A stretch of 64,000 nt of DNA from Pleurodeles waltl (GCF_031143425.1 NC_090443.1:1055043554-1055107553), one strand, 5' to 3'; positions 35,324 through 45,644 are shown, numbered from the stretch's first letter. Translations and numbers: made by a program. Notes: generated by a model from the sequence alone, not told the origin.

Positions 35324-37493
35324 TTTTGTGCCTACTCCTAAAGTAGACCTTTTCAAAACTAGAACAGAACTGGCAGGTCTGTTCCGTAAGATCCGCCTAA
35401 AAACCTTTTTCCTCAGTAGAGAATTTGATACTCCCGCGCAGAATACAGGACTACGCCCAAAGTCTACTTTTTGCCCCCCAGCAGGGCAGATGCCCCCGGA
35501 GGTACTGGCCTTTGAAAAATCAGTATCCCTCAAGATCAATGGGCTTACTGAGTCATCTAACAAAGTATTCCATAATATGAGTAATACCGAAATAGAGTCA
35601 CTTAAGAGCCTCACAGCCGATGCTAATATTATCATAAAACCAGCAGATAAAGGCGGGGCCACTGTGATCCTACCATACAAAATGTATTGAGACGAGTGTA
35701 ATCGACTACTGGGGAATACCAGACATTACAAGCGGCTGTCACGTGATCCCACAATTGATGTCCAAGAAGAGATCACTTTCCTAGTGTCAAAAGGGAAAGA
35801 AAACAACTGGATCACAGATCATGAGGCATCATATTTGATACAAACCAATCCCAAAATACCGTACTTCTACATTCTACTAAAAGTACATAAAGGAAAGATC
35901 CCCCCACCCGGTAGGCCTATTGTCTCCGGGATAGGCTCGGCACTTGAGCCCCTGTCTAAGTTTGTGGATTTCTTTCTTCAGCCGATAGTCAAAAGGATCC
36001 CAACCTATCTTAAAGACACCACCCATGTTCTCCTTTTACTGGAGTCCATAGCCTTCGACAAATCCAAGGAACTACTAATTACTCTTGATGTGGAATCACT
36101 CTACACAAACATCCCGCAAGAAGCTACTCTGGAAGTAATCAGCAACCTACTGGATGTACATTTGGGTGGTTCCCAAACCCTAACTCCCCCTGGGTTTATA
36201 CTGGACCTAGCACATCTTGCTTTGACCAGAAACTACTTCAAGTTCGAAGACAGTTTCTTCCTGCAGACACAAGGCACATCAATGGGTAGTACATTTGCCC
36301 CTAGCCTAGCATGTCTATACGTTGATCATATTGAAAGACATACGATCTTACATGAAGACAACCCCTACCGAGATCAGATAAAACTCTGGAAGCGATACAT
36401 CGATGATGTATTGTTAATATGGACCGGTAGTAAAGAAGAAGCCCAGGCATTCGCTATCTGGCTCAACGGGGCCAACCCGTTTTTAACCTTCACCATGAAC
36501 ATAGGTGACAATAAACTACCTTTCCTTGATCTACTAATCTTTGAACAAGACGGCGGATTAGCGACTGAAGTTTATTATAAACCAACAGACTGCAACAATC
36601 TATTACAATACCAGAGCTTCCATCCACGAGCCCTACGAGATAACCTTCCGGTTGGACAGTTCCTCCGGTTAAGACGGAACTGCTCATCCGTCACCGATTA
36701 CCGCAAACATGCAGAGAAACTGTCTACCAAGCTACACACCAAGGATTATCCCACACATTTGATTAATAGGGCCAAAAAACGGGCACGTAACAATCACAGA
36801 GACCTGTTGCTCCAGCCCCGAGAACAGAAACCAAGTTTGGATAAAATCGTATGTGTCACTACCTTCAATCCCCTTTCCAATGAAATCCAGAAGATCATTA
36901 GAGAAAATTGGAAAATCTTGACGTCAGGCGGATTACCTTTTGAACCACCATTGCACGCATTTAAGAGAGCAACTAGCATACGGGACATGGTGGTCCACAC
37001 TAGACCAATGGAGAAGCGAGGGTCCACACAGACTACACTATGGCAAATGCCTCCCCCCGCTGGCCATTACCCTTGCGGCAACTGCAGCGTTTGCCCTTTC
37101 ACTCATAGATCCACCACCATCGATCTTGACCTTAAAACTCCATGGGTGCAAAAATCGCTGACAAATTGCAACAGCAAAAACGTAGTTTATTTAATCAAAT
37201 GCCCTTGCCTACTTAAGTATGTGGGTATGACTACGAGGAAAGTGAGCACCAGAATTTGCGAACATAGAAGCACGATTAGGTGCAAACGAGATGCAACAAA
37301 GCTCACTAGCCATTTCCTACAAAGAAACCACTCTCCAGATGACATGTCTTGGACGGTCCTGGAACAATTCTCTCCTTCTACCCCCAGCTTGTCCGATAAA
37401 CTTTTTAGGGCAGAACAACGCTGGATCTGGAGATTGCATACCGACATGGCTGGATTGAATGACGAGATACCGTGGTTCTCTCTTCACTATTAG
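35324..37493 (+). pseudogene. Penelope-like RT + GIY-YIG ORF, copy 1, truncated with one stop
   Basis: Enzyme that would nick target DNA and reverse-transcribe element RNA. RT motifs are PYFYILLKVHKGKIPPPGRP, LLITLDVESLYTNIP, GTSMGSTFAPSLACLYV, the catalytic YIDDVLLIW (about 36395-36421) and LPFLDLLI. After the RT comes a Cys cluster CGNCSVC (about 37074-37096). The GIY-YIG endonuclease follows: VVYLIKC...YVGMTTRKVSTRICEH (about 37185-37266). This combination is diagnostic of endonuclease-bearing Penelope-like elements. The N-terminus is lost by truncation, and a TGA at 35688-35690 replaces an AGA of copy 2. Otherwise the frame is open to the TAG at 37493. Confidence 0.93.
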
Positions 37494-37494
37494 A

Positions 37495-38050
37495 ACCCCC
37501 TTCTTTTTCTCCACCTCCCTCTCACATCGCTGGCGGAGCTGCTTCCCCTCCCCGCCTCTCAACTCCTTTCTCTTCCCCTCTGTTCCTTTTTCCTCCCTTT
37601 GTCTTTATCTCTCGCCCATACGTTTCCCTTCTTCTTTTTCTCCACCCTTCCCCTCCTTTCTCCTTATCGACCTGCAGTCTCTCCTTGCAACCCTCCTTCC
37701 CCTTGTTCTTCCCCCTTTTTTTCGCCATTCCCCGTTGCTCTTCTTTGTTCCCTGCCGTTTCCTTCCTCCCCCTTTTTTACTCACTGTGTCCTCCTCTCCC
37801 CCTTTTTTTCCCCCTTTTTTTCTCATCCCCTTCTGTCCTACACTCCCCCACTCCCACTCCTTCTTATTAATTTTATTCTTATTTTTATTATTATTTTTAA
37901 TACAATTTTTGAATACACATCCCCACCCCTCTCCCTTTTTTCACCCCTTCACCCCTCTCCCTTTCTCACCCCTTCACCTTCCAACCAACAACCCCCCCCC
38001 TGCCCCCCGGCCCCCCCCCCCCCTTCTCTCTTTGTCACCCCTTTTTCTCT
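37495..38050 (+). repeat. Pyrimidine-rich 3' UTR tract, copy 1
   Basis: About 550 bp of C/T-rich sequence directly after the RT stop codon, with C runs of up to 10 and one AT-rich patch (about 37860-37915). Copy 2 has the same tract with small length changes (43322-43870). The open frames seen here (Pro/Ser/Phe/Leu only) are not genes. Confidence 0.85.
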
Positions 38051-38055
38051 CTCGA

Positions 38056-38462
38056 GCCTCACACGCAGCCGGGACACTTCTTTTCCCGGCTTACGAGTGA
38101 CGGCGACCCGCATGGCTGCACGGGAACTACAATTCCCGGCAGCCTTAGCGGGATCGCGCCCCCGCCCTCACAGGGCTTTCACAGAGCCGCGGTCATTGAC
38201 CGCGGCAACCTTGGCCCCCGCGGAGGGGGCTTGGTCTTGTGTGATTACGCCATTAACGAGCGCCCCACACTCCGTGGGCCATTAACGACCATTTCCGGGT
38301 CTCGGCACCTCCGAAGGGACCACAAGCCAGTCCGGTGCAAAAAACATTCACAGCTCGTATTACTTCCGGCCCCCGGGCCGCGACGGTGATTATCTACAGC
38401 TGCAGGCAATTTATCCCCATTATGAGTACTATATAAACCAACCACTTTCAGGTCACTTTACC
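38056..38462 (+). promoter_or_regulatory. Putative PLE promoter (copy 1): CpG-rich block, ZNF143-like motif, TATA box
   Basis: A GC- and CpG-rich block interrupts the pyrimidine tracts. It contains ACTACAATTCCC (38126-38137), the core of the ZNF143/THAP11 promoter motif, and TATATAAA at 38430-38437. A start of transcription is therefore expected near 38460. From there RNA would run through the hammerhead ribozyme at 39374-39465 into ORF1 of copy 2. Promoter activity is inferred, but the motif spacing is preserved exactly in copy 2. Confidence 0.6.
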
Positions 38463-38555
38463 CAAGCGGTCCTGACAGAGAGGTCGGTATAGGCGCACAG
38501 CGAGCGCCCACCTTTGATGCAGTGAGTCTACCATCGATGGATACACAGATAAGAA

Positions 38556-39035
38556 TTTCTTCTCTTCTTTTCTTTTCTGCTCTTCTGTCTATTTGCCTTC
38601 CTTTCTTTCTCCAATAACTGTCTCCCCTTGTCTTCTTTCTTCTTCTCCTTTTTTCTTCCTTTTCCTTCTTCTTTTTCTGTCTTTCTTTTCTTCCTTTCTC
38701 CTTCTTTCTTTTTTCTCTTTCTTTCTCTTTAATTTCCTTTCCACGTTTGCTTTACAGCCCTCTTATTCTTTTGCCCCCACCCCCTTTTGTTCCCTCCCTC
38801 TCTTTTCTTTCCCCTTTTTTTTCCCTTTTTTTCCCTTTTGTTCCCCCTTCTCTTTCCTTCTCTTTTCCTTCCTCCTTCTTTCTTTTTTCTTCATCTTCTT
38901 CTTCTTTTTCTTCTTCTTTCTTTTTTTCCTCTCTTCTCCTTTTCTTTTCTCTTTTTTCCCTGTCTTATCCCTATTCTCTCATATATAATTTCTCTTCTTT
39001 ACTCCCTTTCTGCTCTCTCCCTTTATAACCCTAGA
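38556..39035 (+). repeat. T/C-rich low-complexity tract, copy 1
   Basis: About 480 bp composed mostly of TTC/TTTC/CTTT motifs between the putative transcription start and the ribozyme. Copy 2 differs by several short deletions (44378-44820). Spurious Phe/Ser/Leu open frames are ignored. Confidence 0.85.
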
Positions 39036-39373
39036 GTCTGACTATAAGGGGACGCTCCCTCTCCAGGATACCAGAGGCTAGTAGCCTTTATTGTTAGGGT
39101 AAGGATTTCTCTTCCCTGACCTACCGATCGCCGCGCGTAACCTGCATTGCTGCGACCGTTCTACCTGCAATCATTACTATTGTGTTATGCATGATATTTT
39201 GTCACGTGTGCCGTGGTTTGCCGTGAATTCTTTTTCTCACTGCCAATTTTGGTCTGTTATTGTATTTACCATAGGTTCTCCCCAGGTATTCCCTTGGCTA
39301 AGGTAGGCCCTTCCTTCCCTTCCCACGTTTTTTCCTATTGTGAATTAAACTGCAGCGCGCTATTAGCATCCGC

Positions 39374-39465
39374 TACAGGGATCCAACGCCCTGATGAATG
39401 CCCAGAGACCCTCCATAGCTCAATCACAAGGGCAGAAACATGTCGGCTAGATAGGTGACCTTGTG
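39374..39465 (+). ncRNA. Hammerhead ribozyme (type I), first copy
   Basis: All conserved core elements are present: CTGATGA at 39391-39397, GAAA at 39435-39438 and the cleavage triplet GTC at 39442-39444, with cutting predicted after 39444. Stem II is TGCCC (39399-39403) with GGGCA (39430-39434), leaving A39398 unpaired and a 26-nt loop. Stem III is minimal: AC/GT around a 2-nt loop (39438-39443). Stem I is GCC/GGC (39388-39390 with 39445-39447), then an internal loop, then ACAGGG (39375-39380) with CCTTGT (39459-39464, one G-U pair). A very short stem III is known from Penelope-associated hammerheads, which are thought to act as dimers. An identical motif lies at 45168-45259. Confidence 0.85.
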
Positions 39466-39850
39466 AGTCATTGTTCTCACACTGGTCTCCCATTCCTTTT
39501 AAACACACCACACAGAACCTTCTATTAAAATTCACCCTGGTATCTGAGTAGGTGTTTTTATTCCCATAGCATAGCTGGATCCCTATCTTTCCAGAAATCT
39601 AACTAAATTTACGCACTCCCTCCTGTTCCTTTAACAGCGAGGTTGAGTCCGCCCAGGTGGTATTGCCCTACCTGGGTGGGGGTAGGTGGTCATATGATGA
39701 AGCATGACACTATATAGTGTGTGAGACCACCTAGTCCGTAAAGGAAATCTCCCTCCACAGACCGTGAACCACCCCGCGTTGTATCTCTAATTGAGATTTA
39801 GGACTGGCATGGTGACGCAATTAGCACACTTCCAATCCATTTATATTTCC

Positions 39851-39856
39851 AATAAA
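39851..39856 (+). terminator. Polyadenylation signal near the 3' end of PLE copy 1
   Basis: AATAAA about 25-30 bp before the copy 1/copy 2 junction. The same signal lies at 45645-45650 in copy 2, exactly 5794 bp downstream. Confidence 0.55.
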
Positions 39857-40121
39857 CCCCGTACTCTCTTTTGTGACTTAGTTTAGTATTGTGTTTGGGG
39901 AGTCGAGTACGATGGGTGCCTTTTCTTACTCCCTTATACTCTCCCTTTGTGTACGATCATAGTAGAGCAGCCTTTCGGTTGCGAGAGTTGTTGACTCTTT
40001 AAAATTCCCTTCCCCTTAAGCAAGCGTAGTGCCTTGTTTGCGTCCCATAGCACTTAGGGCCTTACTCCTTTTTCCCTTCTTTTTCTCCATCCCCATCTTC
40101 CTCCACCACGCCTGCCACACC

Positions 40122-41063
40122 ATGGCAGAAGGTCTCTCCTTCAACGACGAGGAAGTATCAGCTATCCTCTCAGCCCCCTCACTCTTAGGGGACTCAGCCT
40201 TGTCAAAAAGTTTATCCCAACTTGGGGACTGGGAGTCCCTAGTGGAACTAAAACGCTCCCAGGTTAAGACCATACTACACGGAGCCGTCCTTACTGAGTA
40301 CTTACGCAGTAATTCGGCACCAAACGGATTACTTGTCACCAATGAACCTCGTATTTTCCTAGACGACCTAGAGTTTCGAAAAGACTGGTCACTCATAGCA
40401 TGGAAATGCACACGAGATTGGCTGGTACTAGTTATAAGAACCGCGACTAGGCTATCAGAAACCTTACTGATTCAAATAAAAACCAGTGAAAATAACCTGA
40501 AGACAGGTGTGAGTATTCTCTCCATCAAAAAGAAATTGGAGGAGGTAAACAAAAACATAAATGAATACAAAGAATACTTAACTCAGCAAAAAATAGGGAA
40601 GTTTCAAAAAGATTTGAATCGTTTTTCCCTAGAAAAGATATACCCCTACACCAAACCTGACTACGTAGCCAAAAATTCCTCTAACACATCTGAGACTTCC
40701 TCAGGGAGCAACACTAATTCAGATAGCGACAGTAACTCGTCAGGGTACACACGGCAACGCCGCGGACGACGTGGCCAACGCCGAGGAGGATGGAACTATC
40801 CACCCGTACCTCCCCAATACCCACCATACCTTAACCAACAATGGGGCTGGCCCAACCAGTATGGCCCCCCGCCGCAATACCAAGCACCTTACCTGCAACA
40901 TCCTACCCAATGGTCCTTCCCTGAACCCCCACCTCCTTTTTTAGACAGAGGCCATGGGAGGGACAGAGGGAGGAGAAAAGAAGTACAGTGGCGTCAAAAA
41001 GAGGATGTCTTGGAAAACCCAATACACAGGGACGCCATACCAGGGACAAGCAAGACAAAGTAA
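40122..41063 (+). CDS. PLE ORF1, gag-like putative RNA-binding protein, 313 aa
   Basis: I chose the ATG at 40122, which has an excellent Kozak context (CACACCATGG). An in-frame GTG start upstream gives only a hydrophobic extension. Visible parts: an N-terminal helical region (1-110); a probable coiled coil (about 115-175, SIKKKLEEVNKNINEYKEYL); a conserved-looking FQKDLNRFSLEKIYPY (171-186); a Ser/Asn/Asp-rich linker (195-218); an RG-rich basic patch RQRRGRRGQRRGG (221-233); a Pro/Tyr/Gln/Trp-rich segment (234-282); and a basic tail. This layout suits an RNA-binding, self-associating nucleocapsid-like protein. The function is inferred. Most Penelope-like elements were described with a single ORF, so a separate ORF1 is notable. 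It overlaps the RT ORF by 139 nt in the -1 frame. Confidence 0.75.
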   Translation: MAEGLSFNDEEVSAILSAPSLLGDSALSKSLSQLGDWESLVELKRSQVKTILHGAVLTEYLRSNSAPNGLLVTNEPRIFLDDLEFRKDWSLIAWKCTRDWLVLVIRTATRLSETLLIQIKTSENNLKTGVSILSIKKKLEEVNKNINEYKEYLTQQKIGKFQKDLNRFSLEKIYPYTKPDYVAKNSSNTSETSSGSNTNSDSDSNSSGYTRQRRGRRGQRRGGWNYPPVPPQYPPYLNQQWGWPNQYGPPPQYQAPYLQHPTQWSFPEPPPPFLDRGHGRDRGRRKEVQWRQKEDVLENPIHRDAIPGTSKTK

Positions 41064-43323
41064 ACCCCGATTTAGAGAATACAGTTAACATCATCAACCT
41101 AACCAATCGGACCCTGAGTCAAATCGAAACCCAACCATTGAATAAAGGCCTGAATTTTGTGCCTACTCCTAAAGTAGACCTTTTCAAAACTAGAACAGAA
41201 CTGGCAGGTCTGTTCCGTAAGATCCGCCTAAAAACCTTTTTCCTCGGTAGAGAATTTGATACTCCCGCGCAGAATACAGGACTACGCCCAAAGTCTACTT
41301 TTTGCCCCCCAGCAGGGCAGATGCCCCCGGAGGTACTGGCCTTTGAAAAATCAGTATCCCTCAAGATCAATGGGCTTACTGAGTCATCTAACAAAGTATT
41401 CCATAATATGAGTAATACCGAAATAGAGCCACTTAAGAGCCTCACAGCCGATCCTAATATTATCATAAAACCAGCAGATAAAGGCGGGGCCACTGTGATC
41501 CTACCATACAAAATGTATAGAGACGAGTGTAATCGACTACTGGGGAATACCAGACATTACAAGCGGCTGTCACGTGATCCCACAATTGATGTCCAAGAAG
41601 AGATCACTTTCCTAGTGTCAAAAGGGAAAGAAAACAACTGGATCACAGATCATGAGGCATCATATTTGATACAAACCAATCCCAAAATACCGTACTTCTA
41701 CATTCTACCAAAAGTACATAAAGGAAAGATCCCCCCACCCGGTAGGCCTATTGTCTCCGGGATAGGCTCGGCACTTGAGCCCCGTCTAAGTTTGTGGATT
41801 TCTTTCTTCAGCCGATAGTCAAAAGGATCCCAACCTATCTTAAAGACACCACCCATGTTCTCCTTTTACTGGAGTCCATAGCATTCGACAAATCCAAGGA
41901 ACTACTAATTACTCTTGATGTGGAATCACTCTACACAAACATCCCGCAAGAAGATACTCTGGAAGTAATCAGCAACCTACTGGATGTACATTTGGGTGGT
42001 TCCCAAACCCTAACTCCCCCTGGGTTTATACTGGACCTAGCACATCTTGCTTTGACCAGAAACTACTTCAAGTTCGAAGACAGTTTCTTCCTGCAGACAC
42101 AAGGCACATCAATGGGTAGTACATTTGCCCCTAGCCTAGCATGTCTATACGTTGATCATATTGAAAGACATACGATCTTACATGAAGACAACCCCTACCG
42201 AGATCAGATAAAACTCTGGAAGCGATACATCGATGATGTATTGTTAATATGGACCGGTAGTAAAGAAGAAGCCCAGGCATTCGCTATCTGGCTCAACGGG
42301 GCCAACCCGTTTTTAACCTTCACCATGAACATAGGTGACAATAAACTACCTTTCCTTGATCTACTAATCTTTGAACAAGACGGCGGATTAGCGACTGAAG
42401 TTTATTATAAACCAACAGACTGCAACAATCTATTACAATACCAGAGCTTCCATCCACGAGCCCTACGAGATAACCTTCCGGTTGGACAGTTCCTCCGGTT
42501 AAGACGGAACTGCTCATCCGTCACCGATTACCGCAAACATGCAGAGAAACTGTCTACCAAGCTACACACCAAGGATTATCCCACACATTTGATTAATAGG
42601 GCCAAAAAACGGGCACGTAACAATCACAGAGACCTGTTGCTCCAGCCCCGAGAACAGAAACCAAGTTTGGATAAAATCGTATGTGTCACTACCTTCAATC
42701 CCCTTTCCAATGAAATCCAGAAGATCATTAGAGAAAATTGGAAAATCTTGACGTCAGGCGGATTACCTTTTGAACCACCATTGCACGCATTTAAGAGAGC
42801 AACTAGCATACGGGACATGGTGGTCCACACTAGACCAATGGAGAAACGAGGGTCCACACAGACTACACTATGGCAAATGCCTCCCCCCGCTGGCCATTAC
42901 CCTTGCGGCAACTGCAGCGTTTGCCCTTTCACTCATAGATCCACCACCATCGATCTTGACCTTAAAACTCCATGGGTGCAAAAATCGCTGACAAATTGCA
43001 ACAGCAAAAACGTAGTTTATTTAATCAAATGCCCTTGCCTACTTAAGTATGTGGGTATGACTACGAGGAAAGTGAGCACCAGAATTTGCGAACATAGAAG
43101 CACGATTAGGTGCAAACGAGATGCAACGAAGCTCACTAGCCATTTCCTACAAAGAAACCACTCTCCAGATGACATGTCTTGGACGGTCCTGGAACAATTC
43201 TCTCCTTCTACCCCCAGCTTGTCCGATAAACTTTTTAGGGCAGAACAACGCTGGATCTGGAGATTGCATACCGACATGGCTGGATTGAATGACGAGATAC
43301 CGTGGTTCTCTCTTCACTATTAG
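40925..43323 (+). pseudogene. Penelope-like RT + GIY-YIG ORF, copy 2, one frameshift
   Basis: Same enzyme as in copy 1 but with its N-terminus. The frame is open from 40925, just after a TGA at 40922, inside ORF1. No ATG occurs before the one at QMPPEVL (about 41320), well into the protein, so expression probably relies on -1 frameshifting from ORF1. The motifs RT fingers, LDVESLYTNIP, GTSMGSTFAPS, YIDDVLLIW (about 42225-42251), CGNCSVC and GIY-YIG-like VVYLIKC...YVGMTT are all present. A single T is deleted at 41783-41784 (CCCCGTC here, CCCCTGTC in copy 1). It breaks the frame, which resumes from 41794. Apart from this the ORF is intact. Confidence 0.93.
40937..40975 (+). promoter_or_regulatory. 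Putative -1 ribosomal frameshift site (U UUU UUA) with G-rich stimulator
   Basis: T TTT TTA at 40937-40943 lies in the ORF1 frame as CCT|TTT|TTA|GAC. It has the X XXY YYZ form, identical to the HIV-1 slippery heptamer. A -1 slip resumes at 40943 in exactly the RT frame, which is open from 40925. After a 12-nt spacer, GGGAGGGACAGAGGGAGG (40956-40973) could form a two-layer G-quadruplex and stall ribosomes. Frame and position are seen in the sequence; activity is inferred. Confidence 0.65.
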
Positions 43324-43870
43324 AACCCCCTTCTTTTTCTCCACCTCCCTCTCACATCGCTGGCGGAGCTGCTTCCCCTCCCCGCCTCTCAACTCCTTTC
43401 TCTTCCCCTCTGTTCCTTTTTCCTCCCTTTGTCTTTATCTCTCGCCCATACGTTTCCCTTCTTCTTTTTCTCCACCCTTCCCCTCCTTTCTCCTTATCGA
43501 CCTGCAGTCTCTCCTTGCAACCCTCCTTCCCCTTGTTCTTCCCCCTTTTTTTCGCCATTCCCCGTTGCTCTTCTTTGTTCCCTGCCGTTTCCTTCCTCCC
43601 CCTTTTTTACTCACTGTGTCCTCCTCTCCCCCTTTTTTTCTCATCCCCTTCTGTCCTACACTCCCCCACTCCCACTCCTTCTTATTAATTTTATTCTTAT
43701 TTTTATTATTATTTTTAATACAATTTTTGAATACACATCCCCCACCCCTCTCCCTTTTTTCACCCCTTCATCCCTCTCCCTTTCTCACCCCTTCACCTTC
43801 CAACCAACAACCCCCCCCCACCCCCTGCCCCCCCCCCCTTCTCTCTTTGTCACCCCTTTTTCTCTCTCGA
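43322..43870 (+). repeat. Pyrimidine-rich 3' UTR tract, copy 2
   Basis: Counterpart of 37495-38050, about 15 bp shorter because of length changes in T and C runs. Confidence 0.85.
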
Positions 43871-43874
43871 GCCT

Positions 43875-44277
43875 CACACGCAGCCGGGACACTTCTTTTC
43901 CCGGCTTACGAGTGACGGCGACCCGCATGGCTGCACGGGAACTACAATTCCCGGCAGCCTTAGCGGGATCGCGCCCCCGCCCTCACAGGGCTTTCACAGA
44001 GCCGCGGTCATTGACCGCGGCAACCTTGGCCCCCGCGGAGGGGGCTTGGTCTTGTGTGATTACGCCATTAACGAGCGCCCCACACTCCGTGGGCCATTAA
44101 CGACCATTTCCGGGTCTCAGCACCTCCGAAGGGACCACAAGTCAGTCCGGTGCAAAAAACGTTCACAGCTCGTATTACTTCCGGCCCCCGGGCCGCGACG
44201 GTGATTATCTACAGCTGCAGGCAATTTATCCCTATTATGAGTACTATATAAACCAACCACTTTCAGGTCACTTTACC
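43875..44277 (+). promoter_or_regulatory. Putative PLE promoter (copy 2)
   Basis: Counterpart of the block at 38056-38462: ACTACAATTCCC at 43941-43952 and TATATAAA at 44245-44252, both exactly 5815 bp from their partners. If active it would drive transcription out of the array into the flanking LINE tail. Confidence 0.55.
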
Positions 44278-44377
44278 CAAGCGGTCCTGACAGAGAGGTC
44301 GGTATAGGCGCACAGCGAGCGCCCACCTTTGATGCAGTGAGTCTACCATCGATGGATACACAGATAAGAATTTCTTC

Positions 44378-44820
44378 TCTTCTTTTCTTTTCTGCTCTTC
44401 TGTCTATTTGCCTTCCTTTCTTTCTCCAATAACTGTCTCCCCTTGTCTTCTTTCTTCTTCTCCTTTTTTCTTCCTTTTCCTTCTTTTTCTGTCTTTCTTT
44501 TCTTCCTTTCTCCTTCTTTCTTTTTTCTCTTTCTTTCAATTTAATTTCCTTTCCACGTTTGCTTTACAGCCCTCTTATTCTTTTGCCCCCACCCCCTTTT
44601 GTTCCCTCCCTCTTTTCTTTCCCCCTTTTTTTCCCTTTTGTTCCCCCTTCTCTTTCCTTCTCTTTTCCTTCCTCCTTCTTTCTTTTTTCTTCATCTTCTT
44701 TTTCTTCTTCTTTCTTTTTTTCCTCTCTTCTCCTTTTCTTTTCTCTTTTTTCCCTGTCTTATCCCTATTCTCTCATATATAATTTCTCTTCTTTACTCCC
44801 TTTCTGCTCTCTCCCTTTAT
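44378..44820 (+). repeat. T/C-rich low-complexity tract, copy 2
   Basis: Counterpart of 38556-39035 with several short deletions totalling about 20 bp. The minus strand reads as Lys/Arg/Glu-only frames, which are not genes. Confidence 0.85.
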
Positions 44821-45167
44821 AACCCTAGAGTCTGACTATAAGGGGACGCTCCCTCTCCAGGATACCAGAGGCTAGTAGCCTTTATTGTTAGGGTAAGGAT
44901 TTGTCTTCCCTGACCTACCGATCGCCGCGCATAACCTGCATTGCTGCGACCGTTCTACCTGCAATCATTACTATTGTGTTATGCATGATATTTTGTCACG
45001 TGTGCCGTGGTTTGCCGTGAATTATCTTTCTCACTGCCAATTTTGGTCTGTTATTGTATTTACCATAGGTTCTCCCCAGGTATTCCCTTGGCTAAGGTAG
45101 GCCCTTCCTTCCCTTCCCACGTTTTTTCCTATTGCGAATTAAACTGCAGCGCGCTATTAGCATCCGC

Positions 45168-45259
45168 TACAGGGATCCAACGCCCTGATGAATGCCCAGA
45201 GACCCTCCATAGCTCAATCACAAGGGCAGAAACATGTCGGCTAGATAGGTGACCTTGTG
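45168..45259 (+). ncRNA. Hammerhead ribozyme (type I), second copy
   Basis: Same fold and sequence as the ribozyme at 39374-39465: CTGATGA at 45185-45191, GGGCA at 45224-45228, GAAA at 45229-45232, and cleavage predicted after C45238. Together the two sites would release a 5794-nt RNA (39445-45238) that carries ORF1 and the RT ORF once each. Confidence 0.85.
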
Positions 45260-45644
45260 AGTCATTGTTCTCACACTGGTCTCCCATTCCTTTTAAACAC
45301 ACCACACAGAACCTTCTATTAAAATTCACCCTGGTATCTGAGTAGGTGTTTTTATTCCCATAGCATAGCTGGATCCCTATCTTTCCAGAAATATAACTAA
45401 ATTTACGCACTCCCTCCTGTTCCTTTAACAGCGAGGTTGAGTCCGCCCAGGTGGTATTGCCCTACCTGGGTGGGGCTAGGTGGTCATATGATGAAGCATG
45501 ACACTATATAGTGTGTGAGACCACCTAGTCCGTAAAGGAAATCTCCCTCCACAGACCGTGAACCACCCCGCGTTGTATCTCTAGTTGAGATTTAGGACTG
45601 GCATGGTGACGCAATTAGCACACTTCCAATCCATTTATATTTCC

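Larger units (their letters stand above)
35324..39880 (+). mobile_element. Penelope-like element, copy 1 (5'-truncated)
   Basis: First of two head-to-tail Penelope-like elements. Similarity to copy 2 starts abruptly at TTTTGTGCC (35324, matching 41155) and continues to about 39880 (matching 45675). It spans the RT/endonuclease ORF, a pyrimidine-rich 3' UTR, a GC-rich promoter-like block, a TATA box, a hammerhead ribozyme and AATAAA. ORF1 and the start of the RT ORF are missing. 5' truncation with retained 3' end is expected from target-primed reverse transcription. Differences from copy 2 in the RT ORF are only a handful of substitutions. Larger differences are length changes in C/T tracts. 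Confidence 0.93.

Noticed and set aside
37459..38285. Pro/Phe/Ser-rich frames after the Penelope RT stop (and their counterparts at 43289-44100)
   Set aside because: Pyrimidine-tract by-products open in several frames and changed by tract-length indels between copies.
40029..40121. Upstream GTG start giving ORF1 a hydrophobic signal-like extension
   Set aside because: The ATG at 40122 has a near-perfect Kozak context; a non-AUG start with a Phe/Pro-rich extension is less likely.
41794..41818. Programmed frameshift inside the Penelope RT ORF of copy 2
   Set aside because: Copy 1 has one more T at this point and reads through in one frame, so this is a simple deletion, not a signal.
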